NCBI RefSeq assembly: GCF_025698545.1
Contig: NC_068576.1
Span: 689,501-753,500 of the forward strand
DNA from: Gossypium raimondii
Lineage: Eukaryota > Streptophyta > Magnoliopsida > Malvales > Malvaceae
DNA: 64,000 bases
Direction of reading: 5' to 3'
The translations under genes and the position numbers were made by a program. Positions 10,575 through 23,080 of the stretch are shown here, in pieces. Position 1 is the stretch's first letter; each line of letters starts with the position of its first letter. The notes beneath the pieces are model-generated. The model did not search any database, was not told the DNA's origin, and saw nothing but the letters and a program-made list of their open reading frames with translations.

Positions 10575-13500
10575 ATGGAAGCAACTCTTCTTGGCTCTCA
10601 TCGGTTAAACCCTAGCCTCTTATCAACGAAACCGCTTAAAATTCCAGGTTATTCTTCCCCCTGTTTGGTTCCTTAGAAAATCTAGAAGTAAAAGGAGTGT
10701 ATGTTTAATAAAGAAGCGTTGAGCACCGGTTCAATTTTTTGAGAGTTTACATCAGTTTTCAGCATATGCGTATGATTTTTGAAGTGATTTTATTTACAGG
10801 TTATTGAAAGTTGGGCTTTACTTCGAAAAGACTTAGTTAAACATGCGGTTTTGGTTAATTGGAGCTAGTTATTCGTGGCTATGAATTTAATTCGTAATTG
10901 CGGTTTTGATTGGAAATGCTTTGAATTCGTAATTTAACCATGTTTCATTTTCGGAACTTAATTTAGCTTGGAATATTTCAAACATGGGGAGAAATAGGTG
11001 ATGTTAGAAGCTGAATGAATAAAAGCTACAATACAATTTTGGTGGAAAGGATAGAAACTTGTCAGGCATACTCGGACATTTTACTTAAAATTTTCTAGCT
11101 TTAAATTGGTTATACTTCTCTCTAGCTGAAATGAGCTATTGGAAAAGATACAATGTTGACTTCTATGATGGAATAATGATGTGTACTGAATATTTTACTA
11201 TGACTTGGTATGCAGATGGACATGTGGCTCGTGACCTACGGTTTTATCATCCACTTCGTGCCAAAGCCCACCGGACTCTCAAGATGAAATTGGTGAACTC
11301 AAGTAGAAGTCATTTCGTGCTGCCAAATCGATGGTTCCGGTCAAGAACAAGACGCGAATGGTCTAGCAATTCGTCTGATCAGCTTCGAAGCGACTATGTA
11401 AATGTCAAATCATCATCTTCAGAGTCTCTAAACCTGGAAGTTGTTCCTTCAAGTTCGGATGATGGGGCTGATATTTCCGATTACAATGTTGTTAATAACA
11501 TTGAGACTTCACATGTTAGACCAAAATATTTTAGAAATAGGTTTCTAAATTTTGTACGGTTGAGTTCTGTCCTGAATAATGCTGCGGAATCATTCTTTAA
11601 GAGTGAGATTCGGAGGAGGCTGTTTGTGACAGCTATACTTCTTGTAATTAGTCGTATTGGATATTTCATCCCTCTACCTGGATTTGATAGAAGGTTGATA
11701 CCGCAAGACTATCTTAGCTTTGCCTCTGGGTCTGTTGGTAAGTTCTGTAATCTAGAAGAAAAACTTGCACCCTTTTCCTTTCCTTTTAAGCTATATGGAG
11801 TTTTATCTGCATTTTTGGTTAGTGTTGTTAATTAATTTGTCTATAACAAATGCCTGGCCTTTTATTTTTCTTTTGGTAGATGACCTGGGTGATTTTTCTG
11901 CGGAGCTTAAACTGTCCTTTTTTCAGCTTGGTATCAGCCCTCAGATAATTGCATCTATAATTATGCAGGTTTGTAACTTTTCTTTGGCCATATATGATTT
12001 CTTTTCTTGCATGATTGTGTATACTTAAATTCCTTTTTTTTTCTTCTTTTAATTTCATGCTATGACACCTATTTGCCACCCTCATTTTTATATGTCAAAG
12101 TGGAGATGGATAGATGTTGAGGATGCTTGCTATGTTCTTGCAAGACGGAATTATTATACAAATGACCAAAAGCTATTTCCTTTAGTATGAAGCTCTTATG
12201 ACAAGCCTAGTTTTCTTTGGTCCGTGTTCTAGAGTTAATGGTACATTAGGATTCTGGAGTTGCTTTTTTTTTTAGTTGGAAAATTACTAATTTGTGATCA
12301 GATAAATGATGGGACTAGGAATTCCTTCAAATTATGCAGTGTTGCTCTATGATCTATTTAGGAATGGTTGTAAAATTTTCTTGTTCGTTAGTCCTGGTAA
12401 CCATCTTCTATGATCTCAATAGACATATTTGTTAACTTATCATCAAAAAGGGGAAAAAAAGGGCATGCTTTCCTTGCCAAGAGAAAGATACCCCATAGTA
12501 TCCTGCTTTTGGCCTAAGTTTCTTTTATTTTTATGGGTTCTTTTGTTTGTTGCTTTCTCATGTGCGTTCTCTTGTACCGGTTGAAAACAGGTACTCTGTC
12601 ATGTTGTTCCATCCTTAGTGAAGTTGAGGAAGGAGGGGTTGGATGGTCACGAGAAGATTAAGAGTTATATGTGTGTCTAGTTTTTCATCTCAAGCAGTGA
12701 GAAGAGCCCTTGCTACATGTATAGTTCTTGATAATATTAATTGGACATTTACAAAGCATGTTATTTTTTCTTTCTATTGCAGATGGTGGATTTCACTTGG
12801 CTTTGCAATAGTAGAAGCTGTTATAGTTGCTTGTTATTCTCTTCAATATTCAATTTATGCAGCCAGTTACAGGTACTTTAGTAATGTAAACATGAAAGCA
12901 ACAATTTCTGATGCTAAGAAATTGGTATGATATGAAACATATTCAGCCTTTTCCTGGAATGAAATTACAAATCATTTTTTCTCCAGTGTCCATCCGTTTC
13001 CTCCTTCTATATGCTATATTTGACCTTTTATCTGTAAGCTAAAGTCTATGGTTTTTGTAGGGTCAAGCATGTGATGGTGACTGCTTTTCTTTTGGTTTGT
13101 GGTGCAATGACTATGACATGGATCTGTGATACAATATCAGAATCTGGATTTGGTATCTTTCTTATCACATTTATTCCTTATTTGTTGTTCATTCCAATTG
13201 TTACAGAGAAGTTTTTTAATTTTAAGATAATAAGAACAACTGACCAAATAAATATACTGCTAGTATTTTTTTTCTCTAGAATTTATAGTAACTCTGGAAA
13301 TAGAGCTTGAAGCAAAAACGTTTAATTGATGTAGGAGACCTTATTTGGGATTGGAGGAATTGATTGGAAATAGTGATAATCTTCTCATGTATTCACCTTG
13401 AGATAGGGAAATATGCTGCTATCCAAGATTATAGACGTTTTTAGAAAAATGAGTTTTAGCAGTTGTAGAATACAAGAAATTCATTAAAAGTTTTAGCTTC

Positions 13501-16079
13501 TTATGGTCTTGAATTCAGCCTTTTGGCTTGTCCGTGCCTATATATACCCTGTTTTCTTACATTTTGAAAGTGATGAAATTGCATAATTTCTTTGAGTTGC
13601 GAGTGTTGGTAGCCTTCTTAGTCCATTGTCGTGTGTTTCAGGTCAAGGTTCGTCTCTAATTATATGTGTTGGAATATTAACCGGATACACTGATACACTG
13701 TACAAGATGTTGACTCAGCTCTCAGGTATGTCGTATCCGCTGACTGAGGTCTTAGTGCTGTTTAGGTTGGGTGGAGATTTTGTCAGAATTATAATTATTC
13801 AGTACCAAAAACTGTCAAGTTTTAAAAGTAAGAAATGATTACAGGATTTCTCTTTTCCATGCAAAATTCTTAATAGTATTAACTAAAAACACCAAGCGAT
13901 TATTTATTACAAAAATGAGCCTGTACCAAAATTTGATTTCAGTGTAAAGAGTACATTCTGTAGCTATTTTCATAAAAGTAATCATATATGTGGATTAGAG
14001 GAAGGTAAGGAAAGTGGTGCAAAAATAGTACCTGTACATCAATCTTTTAGTGATTATTGCTCTAGTCCAATATAGAAACTGCAACGATATTTGTTTTTCC
14101 GTAGATGTGGATATCAACAGAGCATGTACATTCAGAATATCTTGAAACTATTCTGTGTTTTCTGTATTTTTTTAAGTCTGCATCAGTATTGGTTTCTTGC
14201 TTCCCCAGGAAGTGCTGTGGGTTGGTGGCCATACATGCTTGCTGTACTGGGTGTTTTCACTGTAGTCACAATGTGGGCCGTTGTTGTTACTGAGGGTTGC
14301 AGGAAAATAAAGCTGCAGTACTACGGATTTAAACTGGCATCTGCCGCAAGGTAAAGTCAGTGCTACTTGCCTAGACATTAGATGCATTCTGTGGAGAGAA
14401 TAGGCTTTGGTTTCAATCGTTCTCGGTGCAGCATTGATATTATATTTTCTGGCTATTCTGAGCAGCGGGCAATAACTAATTTTATGAGAACTAGGACTTT
14501 AGTTGAACTCATTTAAGGATATTGTAACTTTCTCTGTTTGTATATTAACTTATGATAAATGGTCATATGATCTTTCTGATTGTCACTTTTTCTTAATTTT
14601 GTGTCTTGGACAGGGAAGATTCCCCAATTACTGAAGTAGAACCCTATATTCCTTTTAATATTAATCCGTCAGGAATGCAGCCTGTTCTCACCACCACTTA
14701 TCTATTGGCGTTTCCAAGTATTGTTGCAAGGTAATTGTGACCTGAAGTGATTTAAATACTTATTTTGAATCCTCTGTTCCATTTGCATTTTGGGGTAATA
14801 TGCTTTTGATGCATTACATAGCCTGGCTTTGTTGTTGTCTTGTCCTATGCACTTCCCTTAAGGCTACCTTTTGTCAAATTTCCAGCAATTATCTAACACA
14901 CTGCATTCTTTGCAGTATCCTTGGTTCACCTTTTTGGGAGCATGTTAAGGAGATATTGAACCCTGCAACATCTGTCGGTGCAGAGCCATGGGTCTACTAT
15001 TCAATATATGCGTTTTTTGTTTTTCTGTTCAATATATTTGATATTGTAAGTACTTTTGAACCTTGGTGGTTCTAAGTTTCTGATGATAACCTGCTTATTG
15101 CCTGCTATTTTAGTCTAAATTGCTTCTGCTGCCATGATTTATTTCTTCTGGCTATTACTACCTGGGGTATCTATGCCAATAGAAAGTATTGTATGATTCT
15201 TTTTTTACTATTATCCTTAATTTTGCTTTTATTATTATTTTAAATCATAAAATGGACTGCTGAGCTTTCAATGAGAGACATTGGGTACTTGGAGCAGGGA
15301 TTAAACTTTATGCTTTGATCCACTGTCTTATATATATTTTTATTTGTATACTTGGGCTAAACATTCTAATCTATTAATCAATTGTTGAATTTGTTAGTAT
15401 GCTATGCTTGTTATCGTGCAATCTTGGCTCCTATTAGTTTATTCTAGTACTCATTGCTTCTTTCTGTTATTTATGTGGAAACTCCTATGCAGGCCAACTT
15501 ACCGAAGGAAATAGCAGATTACCTGAATAAGATGGGTGCCAGGATACCAAATATAAAGCCTGGGAAGGCTACTATTGAATATCTCACAAAGATTCAGGCA
15601 TCAACACGTTTCTGGGGTATGTTTCTGTCTGTAAAATAATTACAGTATGTAGTTGGAAGCTTATGCCTTTGTCTGGGCAATATGTTGAACCTGCTTCTCA
15701 TTTCTTGAGGGATTTTGGCTGTTTCTTGTCATCACATATGCAGGAGGGCTACTGTTAAGTATTTTGGCAACTACATCAACCATACTTGATCATTACTTGC
15801 GACATATCAATGAAGGATTTGCAATTGGTTTTACATCAATTTTAATAATTGTAAGTACAATTCTAGAGTCTTGTTTGTGCTGATGCTCAGTTTTATAAAA
15901 AATGCTTAGAGCACTTGATAGGAGACCAAATCATTACAGTTAGCATTCTGTTCTACATTTTGTCTAATGCATCCATCCATTTTGATTAGGTGGGTTCCAT
16001 AATTGAGCTAAGAAGATCGTACCAAGCATATAATGTCATGCCAAGTTTAAGCAAAGCATTGAGGCGATATGGGGTGTAA
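10575..16079 (+). CDS. SCY2: SECY2/SCY2, chloroplast inner-envelope Sec translocase channel
   Basis: Thirteen exons were joined by frame and GT-AG sites: 10575-10647, 11216-11737, 11880-11968, 12591-12670, 12783-12872, 13061-13152, 13642-13725, 14209-14350, 14614-14730, 14916-15045, 15493-15616, 15744-15850, 15990-16079. The protein is 579 residues, close to Arabidopsis SCY2 (about 575). Residues 1 to about 140 form a Ser/Arg-rich transit region without membrane segments. The SecY core starts around 'RRRLFVTAILLVISRIGYFI'. Hydrophobic helices follow in the order expected for the ten-helix channel, including 'QLGISPQIIASIIMQV', 'GQGSSLIICVGILTGY', a loop with 'PFNINPSGMQPVLTTTYLL' and the C-terminal 'IGFTSILII'-type helix. 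Known role: SCY2 with SECA2 forms the second plastid Sec system, which integrates proteins into the inner envelope and is essential for embryo development. The longer loops and low thylakoid-SCY1 likeness favour SCY2 over SCY1. No frame break is seen. Confidence 0.93.
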
Positions 16080-17486
16080 CATTTCAAGAGGTACTTCACT
16101 GCCTTGCATTTTATATAACCTTAAATTGTACTTCATGCTTCATACTGGCAAATGATTAGGAAATATTATTCCCATGGTGCAGATATCATTCACACGTGAT
16201 AACAATTTTGTTCATACAGTTTAGTTGAGCCAAGTAAAAGGTAAAAAGGTTGAACTCGATTATTTAGTTGATCAACTCACGAAGCAGGTTCCGATTCTTT
16301 TAATTCCTCCTTTTCTGGATTTGAACATGGCTTCTCTAGTATAGTGTATTATGTGAGGATATGGCTTTTACTTCTCTGGTCTGAGAGTCTGGATTTAGAA
16401 CATCAGGTGACCCATGACCCATCTTTCCGCAGGAAGATACAGAGGGACCCGGTTTCCGTAGATTAAGGCAAGTTGTAAGGTAAGGCAATTTGATGTAAAA
16501 TTTGATCGAGAGACAAACACAATGGCTGCAATTTTTTATTTAATTTATCCGTCTAATGTCTGAAACGCACACGACTAGTTATTGCATCTTGTCTTGTAAG
16601 TGTATGAACTGTAATATTGTCTATTTGGTCTCTCAATCCCGCATTCATATGGCCTGACCTATGCATTTTTAAGTCTCCAATAGTTTTTCTATATTACTAT
16701 TTTTTGGGTGCCATTTCATCCTTGCTGAAAGTAAATTCTGGCTATAATAAATGAATGAATTAACTAGCCACCGTAGTCTCTTGATTCAAACTGCATGCAA
16801 CACACTCAATACTTCATATGAATTTCTATGTACAAGAATGAGAAGAAAATCAAGTTGGAGTGGAGTGATCAGATTCCCACTTGAGAAAAAGTGCATAGAG
16901 AAGCTCATTCCACGAATCGGGTACCCCCGGCAAGCACCAGTGGCTACAATCTTCGCCCGGAGGTTCCGTTTCATTTCCTCGTCCGAAATGATACAAAGAT
17001 GTATGGCCATCTTGTCTTTGATATGTCATGGGAGTCACATCTTGTACTATCTCGACGTGTTCTTCAGTTTTATCAGGAAATGGACCAAAGTCTGGCAGCT
17101 TTATATGGTGACAATGTCCACCATTGCTCCAGGTACCACCTCTGATTACATCAAAGCCAATATATCAACGGTGAAGTGTATCCTTCAAAGAAACTATCAA
17201 AATGAACTCTAACTCAATGACAGGAAGACAACAAATAACTGATTAAAAAAAAAACCTGAAATGTTGAGGAGCATAGGTTCGAAAATAAACTTGGGTCTTG
17301 CTAGTATTTACTTTACTATGAACAAAGTCAAGTAATGTTTCAATTGATTTCCGAAATGCTGTCCCAATGTCCATTTTTAAGTTCACCTGTGTTCCCTCTT
17401 GGAAAAAGCAGCCACTGCAATATAAATTGAAAGATTAGGGGCATCATTCATTAACAGCTATAGCGACAGGCGACAGACAATAAATT

Positions 17487-17998
17487 ATAGGTCTAATTCT
17501 GCTCTTAGTTCCTATACTCTTTGCAAATTTAAAATTTAGTCCTTTTAATCTCAAGAATTTAGTGCTCTAGTGTTTTTTTATTTAATAATTGAAGTCCAAT
17601 TAATAACACTATTAAAAGACTTTGTTAAATTGGATTATATGCTTCTTTTAAAATAAAAAAATTTACTCACATGAAAAGCTAAATAAACAAATAAAATTAT
17701 TGAACCCGAGGATGATATTTTTCCAAAATTGAATATCGAGTTGTAAGATTCTTCGGCACTGATTCAGAGAAAGAAGAAGGAAAGACAATACAAATTTTTT
17801 TTGTGCTCACATGAGTATTTTTTTTATTTTAAAATTCTACATAATTCAATTGAACGGAAATCTTTTAACACTCTTATCAATTAAATTTCAGTTATTAACT
17901 TAAAAGAGTAAAGTGACTGAAATTCCTACAATTAAAAGAATACATTAAATTAACAAATATGCAAAGAGAAGGACTAGAAGTGCAATTAAACCTAAACT
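17487..17998. mobile_element. TIR element in TBL intron 2
   Basis: The left arm 'aggtctaattctgctcttag' pairs with the right arm 'gaaggactagaagtgcaatt'. Inner blocks also pair ('ttaacactattaaaag' type sequence against its inverse). It lies wholly between TBL exons 2 and 3. Confidence 0.5.
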
Positions 17999-18504
17999 AC
18001 ATTAAAAATGTGTATAAACTAAGATCATAGATGATAATTACCGGTTGGTGGTCTTGTCATGGCTCCACCAATGATCAGTCACATCAGCACCAACCCACTG
18101 CTGCTGAGTCCGGTCCATACGGTCCAATCTCAGAGCCATCTTAACACCCTTCGGAGCTCCACTTGGAGCACTTCCCTGAGCCACCAGAAACGGTGCTCTC
18201 TAATACTCCACCGTGCAGTTATAATGAGCAAACCTGAAAACCAAGAACCCTCTGTGCTTCGTGATGGGGTTTCCATTCACCTCGTATATTGAATCCTTAT
18301 TGGGAATTGCAGAGCTAAGCATGCACAGCAGTGACTTCCATTGGTTCCTCCCTATTGAGTCACGATAAAAGCAATGCGACGGTTCCTTAGCTTTTCCAAA
18401 ATCTTCGTTGCATTCAATCTGCAACAAACATGAATTTTTCGTATGATCGATCACGTACACACAAAAAATGGCAATTCATTATTGGCAACCGACATTATAT
18501 TCAA

Positions 18505-19026
18505 TTAGGTATAATTGTGTTTTAGATCCTTCTACTATATTGGGATCTGAGAATTTATCCTTTTGGTTTAATTTGATAAAGTTTTTAGTAGGTTCAAATT
18601 AATACCACTATTCATGGTAACAATTAACACTGTTATTAGTTTCAACCTACTGATAACATTATAAATATTAGATTATAACAGGTGAAAAGATTAAATAAAA
18701 AATATACTTTTAAAAGAGTTTATGTAAAATTCAAAATAAACTTTTACCGACAAGTTAAGAAGGAATCAAGATGTCTTAGGTAAAGTCCCAAATTTTATTC
18801 CGAGTTCAAATCAAATTTTATAGATTTTATAGAAAAAAAGTAAAAAAAATATTTAAATTTTCAACCGAGATGGTGTTCAGTGAATTTGTGACACCAACCC
18901 AATAATATATTTTATTTACAGTATAGATAAATAGATACAAAGAACAAATTATGTTAAACTAAAATAAGGGATTAAATTCTAAATTTCAATGTGGTAGAAG
19001 GACTAAGACTAGAAGTAAACCCTATT
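18505..19026. mobile_element. TIR element in TBL intron 1
   Basis: The left arm 'taggtataattgtgtttta' and the right arm 'aagactagaagtaaaccct' are imperfect inverted repeats, with 'gatccttctactatattg' against 'atgtggtagaaggact' inside. It lies between TBL exons 1 and 2 and is the same broad type as the element at 17487-17998. Confidence 0.5.
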
Positions 19027-19436
19027 CAACTACAATGGAATTTATTGAAAAAAAAAGAAGGAAAAACTACAATGGATTTTTCAGTTTTCTTCTCTTTCGA
19101 CTGCTAAAAGAAGGGTAATAAAATGAAGAGGAAAAGACCTTGGTAAATTGCAAGCTTTAGGCTGCCACCGCCACTTAGTGTAGAAACTATCAGGTCTCCC
19201 ATTCTCTAAACACCGGAAACCACTATCTATAAAAGGACAATCTGGGCTCTCATGCAATGGATAGTTATCGTCCCAAACCCATCTCCCATCATAATATCAC
19301 AATGATCACCACCTTCATCCAATAACCCAAGGCCTTCATTTGTTGCCCCAAACCAAGTGAAACCATGGAAGACGAGCACCTGGTAGTAGTAGTTTAAGTA
19401 ACAGAAGCAAGCAATGAAAAGACAAGGGCTCGACAA

Positions 19437-20802
19437 GGTTGAATTGATTGAAATAACCTAAACGGCTTGTTGTGTTTACGTCTTGTTTAGTTGTTGTATT
19501 CTTCATCTCTTATCAACTCTAAGAAACACCAACAACAACAATAAAAAGGAAAGGAGAGAAACCAAGTGTGGAGTTTAGTTTTAAGGAAAAAAGACGTGTT
19601 TTAACTTAGACAAGAAAGTTAAATACCAGGGTGAAGAAGCATCGTGACTATAATTTGCGGCAATTTTTGGACCACATAGTGATGGTGGCTGTGGACGTGA
19701 CCCCCCGAGCCGACACAATAGTGTCATGATATTTTGAAGGTAGGGCAATTTCAAGATCTGTAATAATTTTAAGATATATGCTTGCAATTATGGAATGTAA
19801 GACCCCATGACATAAAATATTGTCCTGTTATTGATGGCAGCCCCACCAGCTTCATACTACCCTGTTAGTATGATTGAATGACCACCATTCACTAAATTTT
19901 ATATTAGCATCTGGTTTTCAGTTCAATGCTATCTTCATTTGTCGTTTCAGAAGTGACCCATCATTTTGCTTTTGATTTAATCACCGAGTGTTCATCCTAA
20001 AAATTCAGTGTAGATTCTAAATATAAAAGCAACCTTGTTTGTGGTGTGCAAATTGATATTAATTTGTTGAGTCTTTCTTGAGTATGTATTTCTCGTACCC
20101 TTCTCATTATTCAAAATTTCCTTGCTTGTAACTTGAACCCATAGAACAAAAAAGAAAAAAAAAAAAAAGAGGGAAGCAAAGCAACCGCTCCCTCCCTTTC
20201 CTTCAACCTCTGCCTTTGCCGTCCTTATTTTCTCCTCAAAGAGACTATGCCAAGATCCACCGGAAAAATTCTAGACATTGACAACAGAAACAACCCATTC
20301 ACAATGCTTTTGGAGACTGAAACTCAAAGATGGAGTTTGTTTTCGGGTTGTACTCGGCAAAAAAAAAAAAAGGGAAGAAAACAAGCTTAACTAATATGCT
20401 CATATAATCCATCATAAGGCTATTTGATAACCCTAGTAACTAGTAAAAAAAAACACAACAATCAACTTCAGTAAAAGGTTCAACATCAACACTAAACATG
20501 GTCTGTATAAGTGACAATCCAAGATTGTTGCTTCCTATTTTTACCTTTTCTCGTTCTAAAAGCAACAAATCGGAATAGAAATAGATTACCTGCTCACCTA
20601 TTAGCACTAGATCATATCATCTGAGGCTGGTAATCTCGGGATTCATGATTAAGCTATCCAAATCCAGGCTAATAACCATAAATGATGGTAATATGCCAAT
20701 AGGGTTCCTTTAATATTCGTATAATCACCCACAAAATTCTCCCTACAGCAAATCTGTCTACACATCTGATTGTCACAAAAAATTTGATGCAAGGCAGCCG
20801 AG
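19437..20802. other. Spacer between TBL pseudogene and SmD1
   Basis: This holds the former TBL upstream region and the SmD1 3' untranslated region (to about 20600). Poly-A runs occur at about 20152-20168 and 20359-20371. No further gene is seen. Confidence 0.4.
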
Positions 20803-22268
20803 TTAACGACCTCGACCGCGTCCCCTTCCACGTCCACGACCCCGACCACGTCCTAAAGGTTTCCCTGAATTTGAAAAAGCATTAGAAGGACCAAACCAAC
20901 AATGATTGAAGAAAACAAAGCTTATACAAGTAGTACACTCTGAAACAGGAGAAAATGGAGCCAGAGAATACCAGCTGTTGGCTTCTTGGGTTTCACCCTA
21001 GGTGTCTCTTCAACCAGCAATGTCTCGAGATTTAAGCTGTCAGGTAGAATATAGTAGCGAATATTGTTGCCCCTCACACTAAGGTGATCTAAACTCACTG
21101 GATTTTTCCCCTTCAATGTAAGTTTCACCGTTTTCAGATGGGTGTTCATACTGATATCCACACCTAAAACAAACACACCAATTCAAACTGTCATTGAATT
21201 TGCATGCAAATAAAAGTTTATGTTCAACAAGGAAATCACTAAGGTATATTTACCCATCTTTAAACTCTAATACTCATGATTAAAACAGATGCTGTCCAAA
21301 TTAGAAACATAATCACCAGTTTCAAATAAACTCCCACTATTCGGTAACTTAGTTGACATTCATAAAAAGTATCTAAAGAATTATGAGTTCAATACATCCT
21401 GTTTAGCAGAAAGGCAGATATTCTCTGCTCATTAATCATTATCAAACAATCAGTCATTCACAAACTTTGTGCCAGATATTGGAAATAACAATTAAAAGAA
21501 AATAATCATGTTACAAAAAGTCATCCAATACGGTAATATGTTGGTCACATAAACAAAAGTCTGCAAATGAGACGGTTCCATCTAATACGATGAGTAACCA
21601 ACTACTAACAAGATATCATACGTGTGAATTGATCTAAAAGCTAAATAATTTATCAAATATAAGCCACCTCTCAAAAATGTTTCATAGACAAAAAGCATAC
21701 TAAGTGTCCAAAACCAGTTCATCTTAAAAGGTGATAACAAGTGATATCGTGCATGAATACCTAAATCTGTCCCTAATTTTAAGGTTAGTAATTTAACCAA
21801 AAGGGAAGCAACAGAATACACGATTGAAATGGGAGTTAATACTACAGTTGCCATTACTCATTTTAGGAAAAATGGGGGAAAAACTGAGAAAACAATAAAC
21901 TATCAATAACTACAGCGGATTGACAAGAAACTTAGCAAATAATCTTAAGCTTTTACAACTTCGCTAAAAGGGAGGGTTAGGGTTTAGCTAAACCCTAATG
22001 TAAGGGGGGCAAAACCAAAAAGGGCAAGGGAAAGAGAGGAACCTGTGATGGTGCCGTGAACAACGGTTCCATTCTTGAGCTCAATCGACACCGTTTCATT
22101 GTTCAACTTCATCAAAAACCTGCTCATCGTTTAATTCAAATCGACGCCATTATTATTAAATACCAAAAAAGATATTTTCCACATCACTTCGAACAAAGAA
22201 AGAAAATACAAGAAAAAGAAATGGTGTAATGAATCAGGAGAATTAAAGAATTACCTCACTAGCTTCAT
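20803..22268 (-). CDS. SMD1: Small nuclear ribonucleoprotein SmD1, 4 exons
   Basis: Minus-strand exons are 22268-22255, 22119-22043, 21163-20972 and 20864-20803, giving 114 residues. Exon 1 is only 14 bases (MKLV plus two bases of an Arg codon). Residues 1 to about 80 form the Sm fold: Sm1 with '[18 protein letters not shown]', and Sm2 with '[18 protein letters not shown]'. The tail is a run of Gly-Arg dipeptides ending in GRGR-stop, the usual SmD1 tail that is symmetrically dimethylated on arginine. SmD1 is a core member of the heptameric Sm ring of U1, U2, U4 and U5 snRNPs and acts in pre-mRNA splicing. In Arabidopsis SmD1b also affects post-transcriptional gene silencing. Length and frame are normal. 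A telobox-like AAACCCTAA lies in intron 2 near 21990. Confidence 0.96.
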
Positions 22269-22480
22269 ACTGAGGAGAGTTAGAGGTTGAAGCAAAGGCG
22301 AGAGAGCCTATGGAACTCAGTGAGTTAGCAGGAGAGTAAGGGACCTGTTTGCTAATGCTACCAGACCAGATGTGCACCGAGCGATGAATTTATGACTCGG
22401 TACACTCCTACAAGGCCTTTTGACTTTTTGAGTTTATTTGAAATGAAGCGACGCCGTAGCAAGAATAGTTGATGTACTCT

Positions 22481-22510
22481 TGGGCCAAACTTTTATTATG
22501 TATCGGCCCA
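22481..22510. promoter_or_regulatory. Site II motifs upstream of SmD1
   Basis: TGGGCC (22481-22486) and GGCCCA (22505-22510) form an inverted pair about 215-240 bases before the SmD1 ATG on the minus strand. Such pairs are frequent in promoters of plant housekeeping genes. Role inferred. Confidence 0.4.
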
Positions 22511-22602
22511 ATATTCTTACATCGCGGCTTGAGATTTTACTACATTTTTATTTATTTATTTTTAATATTTTAAATTTAATTTAAGAATATATAGTAAAAC
22601 TT

Positions 22603-23080
22603 CAATCCATTTTCATCACTCATTTTTAAAATTTGTTATTTTAGTCACTCTAGTTAAATAAATTGTCCATTTTAGTCACTCCATTGTTAAATGCCTTTGG
22701 TCACCCGATGGAATGCTGATGTGGCAGTCTTTTGATTGGTATGATAAATTTAGTCTTTAACACTTTGCACATTATGTCAATTTGGTCCTAATTCTAAAAA
22801 TTCAAAAAATTCAACCCTCAATGTTTATAAATTTTTTCAATTTAATCCAAATTCTAAAAATTCAAAAAAATTATAATTTTAAAAACTTGAATATATATTA
22901 TTTATAAAAGGACATAAAAATAGCATTTCGTTTGGTGACCAAAGGCATTTAACGGTGACTAAAATTGACAACTTATCTAGCAGAAATGACTAAAATAACA
23001 AGTTTTTAAATGAGTCGCCAAAATAAGAACATGAGAAAACTCGGGTGATTAAATAAGTAATTTACCAATAATTATCCATA
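22603..23080. mobile_element. Non-autonomous TIR transposon (Mutator-like type)
   Basis: Arms of more than 100 bases pair: 'ttgttattttagtcactct' and 'gttaaatgcctttggtcac' on the left appear inverted on the right as 'gtgaccaaaggcatttaac' and 'aaataacaag'. The right end reads 'gtaatttacc', like the ends of the element at 25926-27212. No transposase is present. The superfamily is inferred from the long TIRs. Confidence 0.6.

Larger units (their letters stand above)
16850..19436 (-). pseudogene. Trichome birefringence-like (TBL, DUF231) gene, broken
   Basis: Four minus-strand exons are recognisable: about 19436-19139, 18418-18042, 17414-17256 and 17141-16850, each with usable GT-AG borders and consistent phase. 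Exon 1 carries 'WVWDDNYPLHESPDCPFID' and 'ENGRPDSFYTKWRWQPKAC'. Exon 2 carries 'SIGRNQWKSLLCML' and 'YEVNGNPITKHRGFLVFRF'. Exon 3 carries 'GCFFQEGTQVNLKMD' and 'YFRTYAPQHFR'. Exon 4 carries '[18 protein letters not shown]' and a clean stop. TBL proteins are Golgi polysaccharide O-acetyltransferases with GDS and DxxH catalytic motifs. Breaks: a 1-base loss near 19292 just before the DGRW segment; a 1-base loss near 18363 that destroys GDS; a stop at 18202-18200 (VEY-stop where TBLs have YR); and loss of the 'LVFNT' segment before DHWW near 18078. The N-terminal membrane anchor is not evident. Both larger introns hold TIR elements. Some 1-base losses could be sequence errors, but four lesions together favour a pseudogene. 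Confidence 0.85.
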
